Source: Beta vulgaris subsp. vulgaris
Taxonomy: Eukaryota > Streptophyta > Magnoliopsida > Caryophyllales > Amaranthaceae
Assembly (NCBI RefSeq): GCF_026745355.1
Contig: NC_079202.1
Coordinates: forward strand, 61,349,622 to 61,413,621
Reading direction: 5' to 3'
Length of the DNA stretch: 64,000 nt
Under the pieces are notes generated by a model, which had not been told where the DNA came from, made no database searches, and was given only the letters and a program-made list of their open reading frames with translations. The position numbers and the translations under genes are program-made. Positions 11,273 to 23,023 of the stretch are shown here, piece after piece; position 1 is the stretch's first letter; the number at the start of each line of letters is the position of its first letter.

Positions 11273-12649
11273 CTAGTTATTAAGCCCGGGTAAGAACAAA
11301 ATCAATTTATTAATATAACACTTTATGATAATAACACTTAAAAGGTGCGTTCTGTTCAACTTAAAAAATTAAGTTTCAGGTCCAATAAGTTCAGATAATT
11401 TGCAATAAGGTCTAATGAGGGCAATAAGTTCCAATAAGGTCTAATAAGGTCCAATAAGTTTCAATCAGGTGCAATAAGTTTCAATCAGGTGCAATAAGTT
11501 CCAATCAGGTGCAATAAGTTCCAATCAGGTCTAATAAGGTTCAATCAAGTCCAATAAGATCCAAATAGTCAATGTTTAATAAACATTTGTTTTATTGTCC
11601 ATTATTTTGTTATTCATAATTTCATATCTATTAGCTGATTATGTTATTATTAGAATTTTAATTAAAGTACCACAATGATTATATAGTATTATACTTGTAT
11701 TAGTGTCTATTATTTTATTATTTATTTTATTATGTATATTATTTTATTATTTATTTATATTATGTCTATTATTTTATTATTCATATTACTATTAGTTGAT
11801 TATGTTATTATTAGAATTTTTTATTAAAGTACCACAATGTATAGTATTATACTTGTATTATTTGATTATTCATATTGTTATTAAATAATATTATAATCAT
11901 GGTCAAATAATTAAGGTTAACAATAATAATAATTATCATAATTATAATATTTTTCAATTCGTCTTTAAATAACTAGAGATAACATGTTAAATATATACAT
12001 AGTAAAAAAATTTTGTTAAATTAATTATCATAAGAGATAATCAATAATATTTATTTTTTTAAAGGATGAATTTTATTAATTATTACTTCATAATAAATTT
12101 TGAGGGGTAGTATTTACGTTAGGGGTAATATTTATATTATTAATAGTCAATTTTTTTTGTCTAATAAGGTCAAATAAGTTTCAATCAGATTCAATAAGAT
12201 CTAATAAGTTTCAATCAGGTCCAATAAGGTCTAATAAGTTTCAATCAGGGCCAATAAGGTCTAATAAGTTTCAATAAGGTCAATAAGTTCCAATAACGTC
12301 CAATAAGTTCCAATCAGGTTCAATCAGGTCCAATAAGTTGAATCAGGTCCAATCAGGTTTAATAAGTTCCAATAAGTTCAGTTCAGGTTCAATAAGTTCA
12401 GTTCAGATAAGGTCCAATAAGTTCAGGGCCAATAAGTTGAATAGAACGCAGCCTAAATACAACTTAACATAGTGGTTAAAACTTTAGTATATATACTTGA
12501 GGTCTCGGGATCAAACCTTATGGCTTATACTATGCAATTTCTTAATTTTCTTTATTGTACATGGATTACATGAAGTAAAAACTCTCTAGGGAGAGCGCCA
12601 CGTGGCACAGTTTTTTGTTTTCGCACGCCTTTTAATATATTTATATAGA
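11273..12649 (-). mobile_element. Non-autonomous Helitron with a nested TIR element
   Basis: On the minus strand the element starts A|TCTATATAAATATATTAAAA with GGCG next, and ends ...CCCGGGCTTAATAACTAG|T. That gives the Helitron signature: 5' TC, 3' CTRR, insertion between A and T. The start is closely similar to the Helitron at 45277-45542, and both have a GCCACGTGGCGC-like box about 40 bp in. Most of the length is a second, nested TIR element (11344-12453). A tRNA-like segment lies at 12466-12525. No RepHel-coding sequence is present, so the element is non-autonomous. The usual 3' terminal hairpin is degraded here. Confidence 0.7.
11344..12453. mobile_element. TIR element filled with CCAATAAGTT-type minisatellite
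   Basis: Left end GGTGCGTTCTGTTCAACTT and right end AAGTTGAATAGAACGCAGCC are imperfect inverted repeats. The flanks are AAA (11341-11343) and TAA (12454-12456), a diverged TWA-type duplication. Both arms consist of degenerate 10-12-bp units such as CAATAAGTTCCAAT and CAATCAGGTC (about 11390-11570 and 12160-12450), around an AT-rich core. Two other elements in this window share the design: inverted ends, TTA/TAA flanks and oligomeric interior repeats (18202-18401 and 37889-38240). No transposase is encoded. Confidence 0.75.
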
Positions 12650-12796
12650 TTGATATAAATAATCACAACTTTTAACGGTTTTCTAAAAATAATTTCAACT
12701 TTTGATTGTTTGAAATAATCCCACTTTAGGGTATTCAATGTGGTAAGAAATAATTGTTTGAAGAATCACCATACTACGGCTATGTTCGTTGAGTTG

Positions 12797-12972
12797 GTCT
12801 TATAAGAGACCGTCTAATTTTAATTTAAAATTAGGCAACATATTAAGCTCAATAGAAAGAAGATAAGTAATGGGCTTTTTGAATAAAGTGATGGGCTTTT
12901 TGAATAAAGTGATAAACATAAGTTAGTCTAATTTTAATATAAAATTAGACCGTCTCTTTTAATAACTTGTGA
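12797..12972. mobile_element. GAGACCGTCT-type inverted-repeat element, copy 1
   Basis: The left arm AAGAGACCGTCTAATTTTAA and the right arm (reverse complement AAAGAGACGGTCTAATTTTA) form inverted repeats around an AT-rich centre with a short internal direct repeat (GGGCTTTTTGAATAAAGTGA twice). Similar sequences occur at 13466-13640, 16848-16962 and 24748-24835. Boundaries are approximate. Confidence 0.6.
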
Positions 12973-13465
12973 TGTTCGTTTCGTCTGGTTTGATTTGATT
13001 TTTTTTTTATTTGATATGCTAAACTTTTCTGATTTGGTGTTGTATGATTGAGCTTTTCTGATATGAATAACATCTCTATCAATATGATATCATATCTTGG
13101 TCTCTAAGATTTACTAGAACTCCTAACACAGTTTTCTATAAAGAGTTCATATCTAACACAGTGATCCTACTTCATACTTTCCTAAATATAGTAGCTATTT
13201 ATAATGTAAATGTTAACTAAACACAAAAAAATATTCTCCGTAATATATTAGGAAAATATACTATTACTACCTCTATTTTTCTTCCCTAATAAAATTAAAA
13301 CTAGAATCATATAATTTTTATCCAAATAGAAACTATAAAGTAAAGATACAAAAATAAAAAGGGAGGGAATTTCGAAAGGAAATTAAGTGAACAAAAACAT
13401 ATCCCACTACAATCTTCATTCTGGATAATAAAATTACTTGCACAAATTGTTTTATGTTCACGAGT

Positions 13466-13640
13466 TTATCTTGTAAGAGATCGTCTATTTTTAAATTATA
13501 ATTAGACAATGATAAGCTCAATATTAAAAAGAGAATTAGTCCAATAATAATTATGTTAATTTCTTTTGATGACTAATTTAATCCAATTAATGACTAAATT
13601 TACTTTTATATTAAATTAGACCGTCTTTTTTACGATTTTT
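13466..13640. mobile_element. GAGACCGTCT-type inverted-repeat element, copy 2
   Basis: It starts with CTTGTAAGAGATCGTCTATT and ends with an arm containing TTAAATTAGACCGTCTTTTT. The interior shares the AAGCTCAATATTAAA motif with copy 1. No coding content. Confidence 0.55.
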
Positions 13641-14767
13641 GTATGTTCACATATTGGAGAAGACAAAACAGATCACACAAAACATGGTGAGAGGAAAGAC
13701 TTTGAGGCGAAAGAGAAAGTAAGTGATGCAACTTTACGAATCTTGCCTTATGTCAACTCTATTATTGAAGTCAATATTGACTAACAAGGGTAAGGTGAAC
13801 ACTTTTTTAACTTTCTTCAAGTTCCTAATATATATTTGAGATAGTAAAGATTTGAGTTGTGCATTCAAGATAGTTTTGATTATAGTTCTAGTCATATTGT
13901 TAATAATTTGATAACAAGTCTTATATTTTTTATTTATTTTTTAATAAGAAAATAGGTAGATGTCAATTAACTTAGTAAAATTGGCCTGTGCAATTCAATA
14001 TTGGAGAGGAAATTTAGGTGCACTTACAAGCCCAAAGGAGATTCCATACTAAAATTAAATGGCACAAGTCATATACTTACGTGTTAAATTTTCTATTGTC
14101 TTGATGGGAGTAAATCATCTTTGGTATACTACTAAGCTAGGCCGATAGTAGCAACTAGCAAGGCAATTTCATATACCAAAACGTATTTGTTTTCGTCTCC
14201 CTTCTCTCCCCCAAAAAACCTAGTATTTATTTGACCAATTCACGACTACCATCATTCTTTTGGATGCTAGTAGTAAACCTCAATTTTTACTTTTATGTAC
14301 AAGTTTTTCTATTTGTCGTCAATAGCAATCCTCCTTAGCGTACTCCTTTCTCTTTGGTTTTTAGAGTTTTTTTAACGCGATTTTTGTTTGTTTTTTTTTT
14401 TTTTTTGTCTCTATTAACTTTTTTCTCTATTATTATGTTGCCATCTTTTCTCTAATACCAATTGTAAATTACAAATGTCTTTCAATTAATGAAATTTATG
14501 TTTTCCTTTTTAAAAAACTTTGTTATACACTTATTGTAGCAAACTGAAACACTATATATCTCCATATATATTTTTGGTGCATCAAATGATTCAAATCTAT
14601 CAATTATCAATTCATAAATTCGGTGAAATAGTAAAAGTATATATGTGCATTAACATGAGTATTGACCATGAATTACGGATAAATAAACACAATTGATTAC
14701 ATGAAATTGAGCAAGAACATATTATCGTACTTCAACTCTAAAATATAATACTCACTTGGAACTAGTT
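13641..14767. other. Intergenic stretch without recognisable features
   Basis: AT-rich sequence with poly(T) runs (about 14388-14407). I see no exon, RNA gene or transposon terminus. Confidence 0.4.
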
Positions 14768-14942
14768 TCTTTTTTCTTTTTCTTTTTTGACTAGAACCCA
14801 CCAGAGGGAAGCTTACTACATTAAATCAGAACGAGCACCAACAACTACAATACTAGGGAAATCACAATCCCAAAGAGTTTCTCCCTCCTCCATAATGGTA
14901 GGATGAGCTAAAGTATGGGCTACATTATTGGCTTATTGCTAC
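14768..14942 (-). mobile_element. 3' end of a LINE (non-LTR retrotransposon), truncated
   Basis: On the minus strand the reading frame 14942 to 14816 contains ANNVAHTLAHPTIMEEGETL and then WDCDFPSIVVVGARSDLM followed by a stop. The N-x-VAH-x-LA pattern is the end of the RNase H domain typical of plant L1-type elements. About 30 bp after the stop the sense strand turns into an A-rich tail (T/C tract at 14768-14788 on the + strand). The 5' part is missing, as expected for incomplete reverse transcription. No other LINE sequence is seen nearby. Confidence 0.6.
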
Positions 14943-15125
14943 TACAGTCACTTGAAACTAGTTTCAATTGATAAAAAAAAAAATCCAATTGGTAAAAAAA
15001 ATAATGGTATTAAGCAAAAATGATTTTTAATCAGTAGTTCGTATAAACAAATACTCACTTTGTTTTTAAAGGATAAGAACCGGCGTTTTACCATCCAAGT
15101 TTTAACTAAGGCAAGTAGCACATTA

Positions 15126-15385
15126 CTCCCTCCGTCCCATAATATAGTGCTTGTTTCTTTTTTTACACGGTCTCCAAGACGTAACTTTGACCTTAAATAT
15201 CTTCAATTCCGTATTAATAAAAAATATAAAAAGTTGATATTATGAAACTAAACATTGAGACGAATCTAACAAGATCCCACATGAATATTTTTTTTTTATA
15301 TATACAAATAAGAATATTTGGTCAAAAATTTTAAAGTTTAACCCACCAAAAATGAAGTAGGCACTATATTATGAAACGGAGGGAG
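15126..15385. mobile_element. Stowaway-like MITE (CTCCCTCCGTCC termini)
   Basis: The left end CTCCCTCCGTCCCATAATAT and the right end ATATTATGAAACGGAGGGAG are inverted repeats flanked by TA (15124-15125 and 15386-15387), as for Tc1/mariner-related Stowaway elements. Length is 260 bp. The interior holds the family motif AATCTAACAAGATCCCACAT. Confidence 0.85.
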
Positions 15386-17131
15386 TATTAACCAAGCTAA
15401 CCACACCTAATCTTTTAGATGACTCACTCAACTCACTCTATCATCAATTCATCACTAGATACAAAGTGTACCTACCACAATTGGTTCTTAACTTTTTTGA
15501 CCTTTCTCGTGAAAAACATAGTTATGCTTGAAAGAAACACTTTTGGATCAAATAGTGGGATTCATTCCCACACAGTTGGATGTTCATTAATGTTTAAATT
15601 TTTGTGGAACTCTAGAATTTAGCCTTTTATTAAATACACTACTTTTTTTTCCCAAAAAAAAAATACACTAGTACTTTTTTAGTTTTTCCCCTCTCAAACT
15701 GGAAGAATTAGCTCGTGAACCAAAAGGCAAGAAAGCCAGAATTAGCTGTCCCACCCAGCGGATTTCGCGACGTTATTCTTGGCCCTGTTACAACTGTTTC
15801 CTCATTCTTAAACGACGTCATCTCACCTGAATCTTCCATGCAAAATTTCCAAAACAGTACTGTATGACAACTTAACATTACTGCAACCGCTAACAGCTAC
15901 TAAAACCACTAGTTTTACCAAATATGTCATAACTACAGGTCTGATCTCTTCAACTTAATATTATCGAACTTCACTTATCTTTGTTGAACTTGACTTATAT
16001 TTTGCTTAGTTTAAACTTATTTTTATTGGACTTTAACTCATTTTTGTTGAACCTGTATTTTTTAACTTATTATTAAATATTAATGAAGTGAACTTATTTT
16101 TGTTAAATTATATAACTTATTTTTGTTGAAACTTATTTTAATAAATTGAGGAGAATATATCCTACACGAATTGTAGTAGAGAAACCTAATCAATAGCATG
16201 TTCAACCACTATCTCAAGTTTTTACACCACTTAACATAATCATGGTCCCTCAAAGTGGTAGAGAAAAAATTGATTTATGACTTTTTTGACCATTCATTAC
16301 ACTAAATTTTACTTTGACATTTTACACTATCTACAAATTTCACTTTAACTATCATTTGTGATTTATACATGAATAAAAATATAGTCATGTGGGATCTTGT
16401 TAGATTCGTCTTAATATGAATTTTAATAAGTACTTTTTATAGTTTTTATAAATACAAAGAGATATATATACTCAAAGTTTTGCATTAGCATGCGTGAAAA
16501 GTGAAGATGTAACATGCAAAAAAAACCGTTTTGATATTAATAACTACTATTAGATATCATTTTAAAATTTGTGTTAGTTTGGAAATTTACGATAATGATT
16601 TTTTCCTTATATAGATGATTGAGCATAAATTAGAGGTTTGGTTCATTTTAGAAAATTAACCCGACAAAACTTGCAATATTTGTTTCCATAAATATTAGCT
16701 TAGAATAACTTTTTGGACCCAAAACTCTAATTTAAAAATACCGGTGGAAGGATCTATTTGGTAACAAATGATTACAAACGTTAATTTTTTTGGTGTAAAT
16801 AAACGAGTAATCACATTGACAAAGAATTTGATTTTAGAGTTTGTCTTGTAAGAGACCACCTATTTATAAATTAAAATTAGGCAATAGTAAACTCATTATT
16901 TAAAGCAGAATTAGCCAAAAAAATGACTAAATTACTTTTCATTCTTTTAATAATTTTTGTCGATTCTACATCTTAAATATCACCTTTATAAAACTTTATC
17001 AACTAAATTAGATAAATTTACGGATCTACCTAAATGTTAAGATAAGATAACACTATAATAAAATCAACTAACAAACAAGTTAGATTTGGATAAAAATAAA
17101 ATAGCCAGTCTAATAAAAAGTCAAAACTCCA
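15386..17131. other. Intergenic, AT-rich, with decayed repeats
   Basis: Contains GAACTTATTTTTGTTGAA-like degenerate repeats at about 15950-16145, a decayed copy of a CTCCCTCCG-type element interior at about 16290-16500, and a GAGACCGTCT-family copy at 16848-16962. No coding exon is recognised. Confidence 0.45.
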
Positions 17132-17147
17132 CATAACAAACAAGTGT

Positions 17148-17691
17148 TTGTTCATCCTTCAATTTCGCAAAACTTCCATCTGCATAATTTCTATCTCTTT
17201 CTCTCCTCTGTTTTTGGTTTGTTGTTGTTCTATCAACTCTGATTTTCTCTCACCTCAAAAATTTACCCTAATTTGTTCTTTCTCCTTGAAATCATCCCTT
17301 CATTTTCCCCAAACACATATGTCTTCTCTCTAACATCAGAGAAACACTCAAAAAAACTGGGGATTTTGAAGGGATGATTCAACATTACCATAAACAATGA
17401 TCTTCTTACAAAATTCACATAATGATCATCATCAAAATAATCATAACATTCAATCTTTTAGAATTTTAGGGATGAGTAAATTTTGTGTTGAAATGGGTCC
17501 AATTTATTTGTTGGGTAATTGTGTTTCATATAATGAATGTCGTTTCTCTCTCCTGAGATCGGCATTCGATTCTGGTTCTTCGATTAGGTTACTCGAAGAT
17601 TGAACAATTTTTGTTGCTTCTTTTTTAAAAGTTTTTTTCAACTAGAATTTCCTGCAGTTTTTTTTTTTTTTTTTTTTAATATTGGGCAGGT
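17148..17691 (+). other. Probable 5' leader region of the WNK gene
   Basis: Pyrimidine-rich leader-like DNA (about 17150-17340) precedes a T-rich tract and an AG at 17688-17689 directly before the WNK ATG, which suggests a 5' UTR intron. A 68-codon ATG-started ORF (17397-17603) lies in between. Whether it is in the mature leader as a uORF or in the intron cannot be decided from sequence. Confidence 0.45.
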
Positions 17692-20600
17692 ATGTCACCT
17701 GAAGAAGAATCAGTTGTTTCATCTGCTACTGTAAATGGGTCAAATGAACCCGAATACCTGGAAAAAGATCCGACTGGCCGATATGTTCGGGTAAAATTGT
17801 TTCATAATTTTAATTTTTGGTTATTTGTTGTTCAGAAATTTATTGTTTTATTTCTTTTATAGATATTATTGTCTCAATTTGTTGGATTGGATTTTGTTTT
17901 ATTATGTGGGTTTTTGTCTGCCTGAATATAGTACGAAATTTTGTTGTTTTTTTTGTGCTGCATTGAATTTAATAATCTTAAGAATACTGTCAAAAAAATT
18001 GCTCACTTCTAGATTTTTTGTTGGGTGATTCCTCTCACAATTTTAGAATTTTATTGGGGATTTGGCATTTAGAATTATTGGGATGATGCCAAAATATTTG
18101 GTCCCCCTCGAAGAGTTTGGTGTTGAGTTGATAGAAACATGATATTTTTGATGTTTGGAAGTGTAATCACTAATCAGTAATTTAAGTGTAAATGAGTCTT
18201 AGGCCCCGTTCTTCTGGACGAAGAGAAACTAAAAGACGAAGAGAAACTAAATCTGTTCTTTTGGACTGAATGAATAAAAATTTAGTTTCAGTTCAGTTAT
18301 TTTCTCTCACGATTTTCATTCATTTCAGTTCAGTATATTTCAGACGTATTCAATTCAATTCAGTCCAAAAGAAAAGAGCTTAAGTCCAAAAGGACAGGGC
18401 CTTATTGAACTTCACTAATTGTAGAAGAAGATCATAATACCTCCGTCCAAAAAGGAGTAGAAGGCTATATTAAGTGATCTTTTCTTTGTTGTTGAGTTAC
18501 TTTTTACTCCCTTTGTCCCAAATCTCAAAATATAGTTCTTGTTTCTATATTTAGTTCCACATTTTTCCGTAATTTGTCTAGAAAAACTGTGTCCCGTCAT
18601 TTATTTGCTTGTCGAATTATGTATTTTGCTTTGTTTATTCAACCCAAGTGTTACAATGTTGTTTTACCAATTATTCTCCGTTCTATCTCGTAAAATCATC
18701 TTTTCTGATACAACATTTATTTAAATAAACAAAAAATCTTTACTATCCCTCTTAGATTCTACTTGCCTTAATTTCTGTGAAAAAATAGAATCGGGAACTA
18801 TATTTTGGAACGGAGGGAGTAATCAATATTTGACTTAATAACTGATAAGTGATCTATGTTACTCTATCCTAAAACTTCTATCCTTTAACTAAAGGTGCAC
18901 CCAAGGGCGGAACCTTAAATTTATTTTCTAGGGGACCAAAGGAAATTTTTCAAAAAAATTAGGAGGGGTTGTTTAGTAGTTTTACCTTTATTTTTTTTTT
19001 TAAAAGCAAGCTTTACCTTTATTTTTAAAAAAATAAAAATCAAAGTTGGGGGGTGCCGAGGCTTCTGCCCGCCCCCCTAATGTTCCGCCCCTGGGTGCAC
19101 CTTTTTTCATGTGATTATCACTTACCTAAACTTATTAGCCCTAAACATAACTTATCCAAAGTTATTGTGGTTGTGGATTGAACATGACTAGCTCTTACTG
19201 GCCATAAACTTCACTTAATCTGAGCTTATTATTGGCTCTGAACTTAATTTTTTTTTGTTTATTATCGCTTAGCTAAAGTTGTTTGAATTGGTGTGAACTT
19301 ATATTTCCTGACCTAAGTGAAAATAAGGCGAGGAGAAGAAAGCGTGACTTGATGTATTTGTGTCAGGCATAGGTGTGATCCCTTGATATATAGCAGAAAA
19401 CTAGAAAAGCTCTCATTTGTGATAGAAACCATAATGAATCCAGCATGTTTAGTGAGTACGAGCAACATAGAATGTGCTGACAGAACTTCAGCGGAAAAAC
19501 TAGATAGCGATTGTATATGCTTCCATAGAATTGATTGTCGTTTGAAAATACTTGGATGATTGCTCCGAAAATCATGCACAAGCAGCAAGCCATGTATATG
19601 TAATTATGTACATGGAGTTTTAGAGTAAAATGGGAAGCTTATCATGCTGCCCCTTGTTAGAATGCTCCTGTCTTTTATGTCATTCCTGTTAGGATTTGAT
19701 GGTAGCTTTTCATCTATAGCATTTCTGTTTCTGTAGGCTTCATTCTCCTCGATGCCATTTCAAAATATTGAGTTCGTTTTTCAATTTGATTTGTTACAGT
19801 TTGGTGAAGTCCTCGGAAAAGGAGCATTTAAGTCAGTGTATGTTTCCTATTCGTTTCCTTACTTTGCTGGCTCATTATGTGAGTTTTGACTTCTTTTTAC
19901 AGAATAAATGTCAAGTTACTGTCTTTGAGGCTGTGGTTTTCGGACTCCTTATTTTGCCTTTATGTACCCATGTCAAATCAGTGCGGACAATTGGACACTT
20001 CTATTTGGGTCGTAATCGTAATAATGTTTAACAAATCGGCCGATTTGGACACTTGGGAACACATAGTCAATTACCCTAGTCGAAGTAACATAGCATCTGA
20101 GGACATTGCACAAATAATTTGATGCCAGTGGAAATGATGCCATGAAATCACACATAATGGGACCTCATTTTTTCCCCCCGTTATTTTCTCAATCTTACTA
20201 TCTTATGCATCACCGTTTTTTGCAGTTACAGGGCATTTGACGAAGTCAATGGAATTGAGGTTGCTTGGAATCGTGTGAAGATCCATGATGTTCTGCAGTC
20301 TCCGGAAGGTCTCGAGAAGCTATATTCTGAAGTTCATCTTCTCAAGACATTGAAACATGAAAATATCATTAAGCTATATGATTCATGGGTGGATGATAAG
20401 AAGAAAACAGTGAATATGATCACTGAGCTCTTCACATCTGGCAATTTGAGGGAGTAAGTTGCCTTGCCATCTGTCTAGAAGATTCCTTTTCCTTTCATCA
20501 AAATGATGTGATTGTTCAATTGTTGATTGTTTACCATGTATCTGTTTGCAATTATATTATCTTTGGTGAATAGATACCGAAAGAAGCACAAAAATGTAGA

Positions 20601-23023
20601 TATGAAGGCTGTGAAGAATTGGGCAAGGCAGATTCTCCGAGGTTTAGCCTATCTTCATAGTCATGACCCACCAGTTATACATCGGGATCTAAAATGTGAC
20701 AATATCTTTATCAACGGAAATCATGGAGAGGTTAAAATTGGAGATCTGGGATTAGCAACTGTCATGCAACAGCCCACTGCACACAGTGTCATCGGTGAGG
20801 TTTAGAAGTTTTGTTTCACTACTCTAGATGCTTGTGAAGAGTTTACATGGTTGACTGGTTTCATGTTCTAATATTAGGGACACCCGAGTTCATGGCACCA
20901 GAGCTCTATGAAGAAGAATATAACGAACTCGCTGACATATATTCTTTTGGGATGTGCATGTTAGAGATGGTTACTTTTGAGTATCCGTATAGTGAATGCA
21001 AAAATCCTGCTCAAATCTTCAAAAAGGTCACCTCTGTAAGTTCTTCAGTTATTTGTTCTTTATAAGAAGTATTTCTCACAATTATCTGTAAGTTCTTCAA
21101 TTATTTGTTCTTCAAAATGACTAACTATTTCTCACAATCAGATATTAATAGCTAATTATTTGCGACTTGGCAGTATAAAACAAACTTTTCAACTACTTTA
21201 ATTTAGAATATTATTTAATGGATAAAAACAGAAGTCTGTGTAATCCTGATCCACGCAGTAACAACATATTCTGAATCCGTTCAAATTGCTTGTGAAGAGA
21301 CTTCCAAATATAAATTTATCTTGGACAAGTTGTTTGTGAAATTATCTGTATTACTAACAACTAAAAGTGGACGCACTTAAAATTGGGTGTAAACGTGTAC
21401 TGACATTATTGCTTCCGAGTTTAGTAAGGGTATATACATCAAAGAAAAGGGTCTTAGATAGATGGAAAACGAGTTAGTCATTTATGCTAGACTCCTTCAA
21501 CGTATCTTTATTTTGGTGATTTGGTATAAGAAAGAATTTCATTTACATGGTCCCTTGACACTTTGTGCAGGGCATAAAGCCGGCTTGCCTTACCAAGGTG
21601 AAAGATCCTGGAACGAAAGAGTTTATTGAGAAGTGTTTGGTTCCTGCTTCAAAAAGATTGCCTGCAAAGGAGCTACTCAAGGACCCTTTCCTTCAAGTGG
21701 AGAACCCAAAAGAGCCCATACGACATCCCATGGAGATACCCAACCAACTCCCTGCCCCCAGGTCTATAGCTGCTTCAAGTTCAACGCCTCATTCTATGGA
21801 TCTCGATGCTGAGTTTTGTAAACATTACTGCCGGAGTTCGTCAGTTGGTAACAGCTCCATCAGTCCAACTGACCAAGTTTTGGAATTCACTAAGACTCAT
21901 AAGGGTAATATGTTCCAGTTGAAAGGGAAGAAAAATCCTGAATATAACTCCATATCACTGACACTGCGCATTTCTTACCCCTCGGGTAAGGTGAAGAGTT
22001 ATTCTCCATTTAGTACATTTTCTGATAAGTAGCTTATTCATTTCCTTTGTGATCTCAGGGGAGGCGAAAAATATTAATTTTGTCTTCTACTTGGCGTCCG
22101 ATACCGCACTTGCAGTAGCAGCAGAGATGGTTGAATTGCTAGATTTGGCTGATCATGATGTGGCTTTTATAGCTGACTTTATTGGTTACTTAATAAGGCA
22201 AACTGTAACAAATTCAAAATCATCATCTGCGGTTGGGAACAAAAGGGACACAGGCATGGAAGGTGAGCCAAATGATGTTATTACTGGCAACGGTGTCAAA
22301 AACTGGTGTCCAAAGTGTATGACTTGCCATTTTCATCAAATCTTTATTTCTTTTGTCCATATTAAGTTAAGTATCCATACCCATGTCAGAATGTCGGAGT
22401 GTCGAGAATCTGACATGGGTACTTGAGGTCAGTGTAAGAGTCCAAGTAACATTGGTTAAGAAGCAATGCTAATTAACATCACTGTTCACTAACAAATAGT
22501 GACAAAATGCTTATGTGAAGTATAACCTCATTTTACTTTAAGACAATCAAGATTTAGATTCCTCTTCTTTTGTGCAGATGTATTTGCTGATGATTCTTCT
22601 GTCATATTAAGCAAAGCATTGCAAAGTCTTGACTATTGCATTGACGATTGCTTCAAAGGTTTGAGTGTCAACAAACGGGGGATGGACATAGGAGGATTAT
22701 ACCGTGAAGAAGAGTGCAAATTTCCAAGAAATAATAGCGAACTCAGTGGATGTACTCACTTGAATGGGATGACTAAGAACTCTGAATGTCCGACTTCTAT
22801 AGAGCATGGTGAGATGTCTGGCTTTATGAGCTTAGCAAGCAGCTCCTCCTCATTCGGCTTAAATGATGAAGAACAAGATGCCGATCTTAAGGCGGAGCTC
22901 GCTGCAATCGAGTCTCATTATCAGCTGTGGTTCGAGGAACTTGCTAGGTTGAGGGAAGAAGCACTGGAGGCTACTAAGAAGAAATGGATGGTGAAGAAGA
23001 AGATGGTTGCTACTTCAATTTGA
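17692..23023 (+). CDS. WNK (with-no-lysine) serine/threonine protein kinase, complete, 8 exons
   Basis: Exons are 17692-17790, 19800-19837, 20226-20453, 20574-20794, 20878-21035, 21571-21985, 22059-22262 and 22578-23023. Phases agree and give 602 residues. The kinase domain begins at about residue 34. Gly-Lys-Gly-Ala-Phe-Lys44 carries the WNK catalytic lysine in strand beta-2, and VAWN61 shows Asn where other kinases have the beta-3 lysine. [10 protein letters not shown] has catalytic D160, GDLGLA has D179, then [11 protein letters not shown]. At 300-400 an OSR1_C-like segment ([11 protein letters not shown] ... [20 protein letters not shown]) follows. The C-terminus has a charged helix ([20 protein letters not shown]) likely to form a coiled coil. 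The ATG at 17692 follows an acceptor-like TTGGGCAG, so a 5' leader intron is likely. Plant WNKs act in ion, osmotic, flowering-time and clock signalling. The closest Arabidopsis member cannot be fixed here. Confidence 0.93.
18202..18401. mobile_element. Short TIR element with AGTTCAGTTCAG interior, in WNK intron 1
   Basis: Termini GGCCCCGTTCTTCTGGAC and GTCCAAAAGGACAGGGCC are inverted repeats flanked by perfect TTA duplications (18199-18201 and 18402-18404). The 200-bp interior has TTTCAGTTCAG-type units. It has the same architecture as the elements at 11344 and 37889. It sits in the 2-kb first intron of the WNK gene. Confidence 0.75.
18507..18819. mobile_element. Stowaway-like MITE in WNK intron 1
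   Basis: Left CTCCCTTTGTCCCAAATCTC and right TATTTTGGAACGGAGGGAG ends are inverted, with TA at 18505-18506 and 18820-18821. A partial CCTCCGTCC terminus just upstream (about 18440) suggests an older, broken copy. It is oriented within the intron and carries no coding sequence. Confidence 0.75.

Noticed and set aside
11344..12453. CRISPR-like impression of regularly spaced short repeats
   Set aside because: The units are degenerate and contiguous without unique spacers, in a plant nuclear context; they are minisatellite arms of a TIR element.
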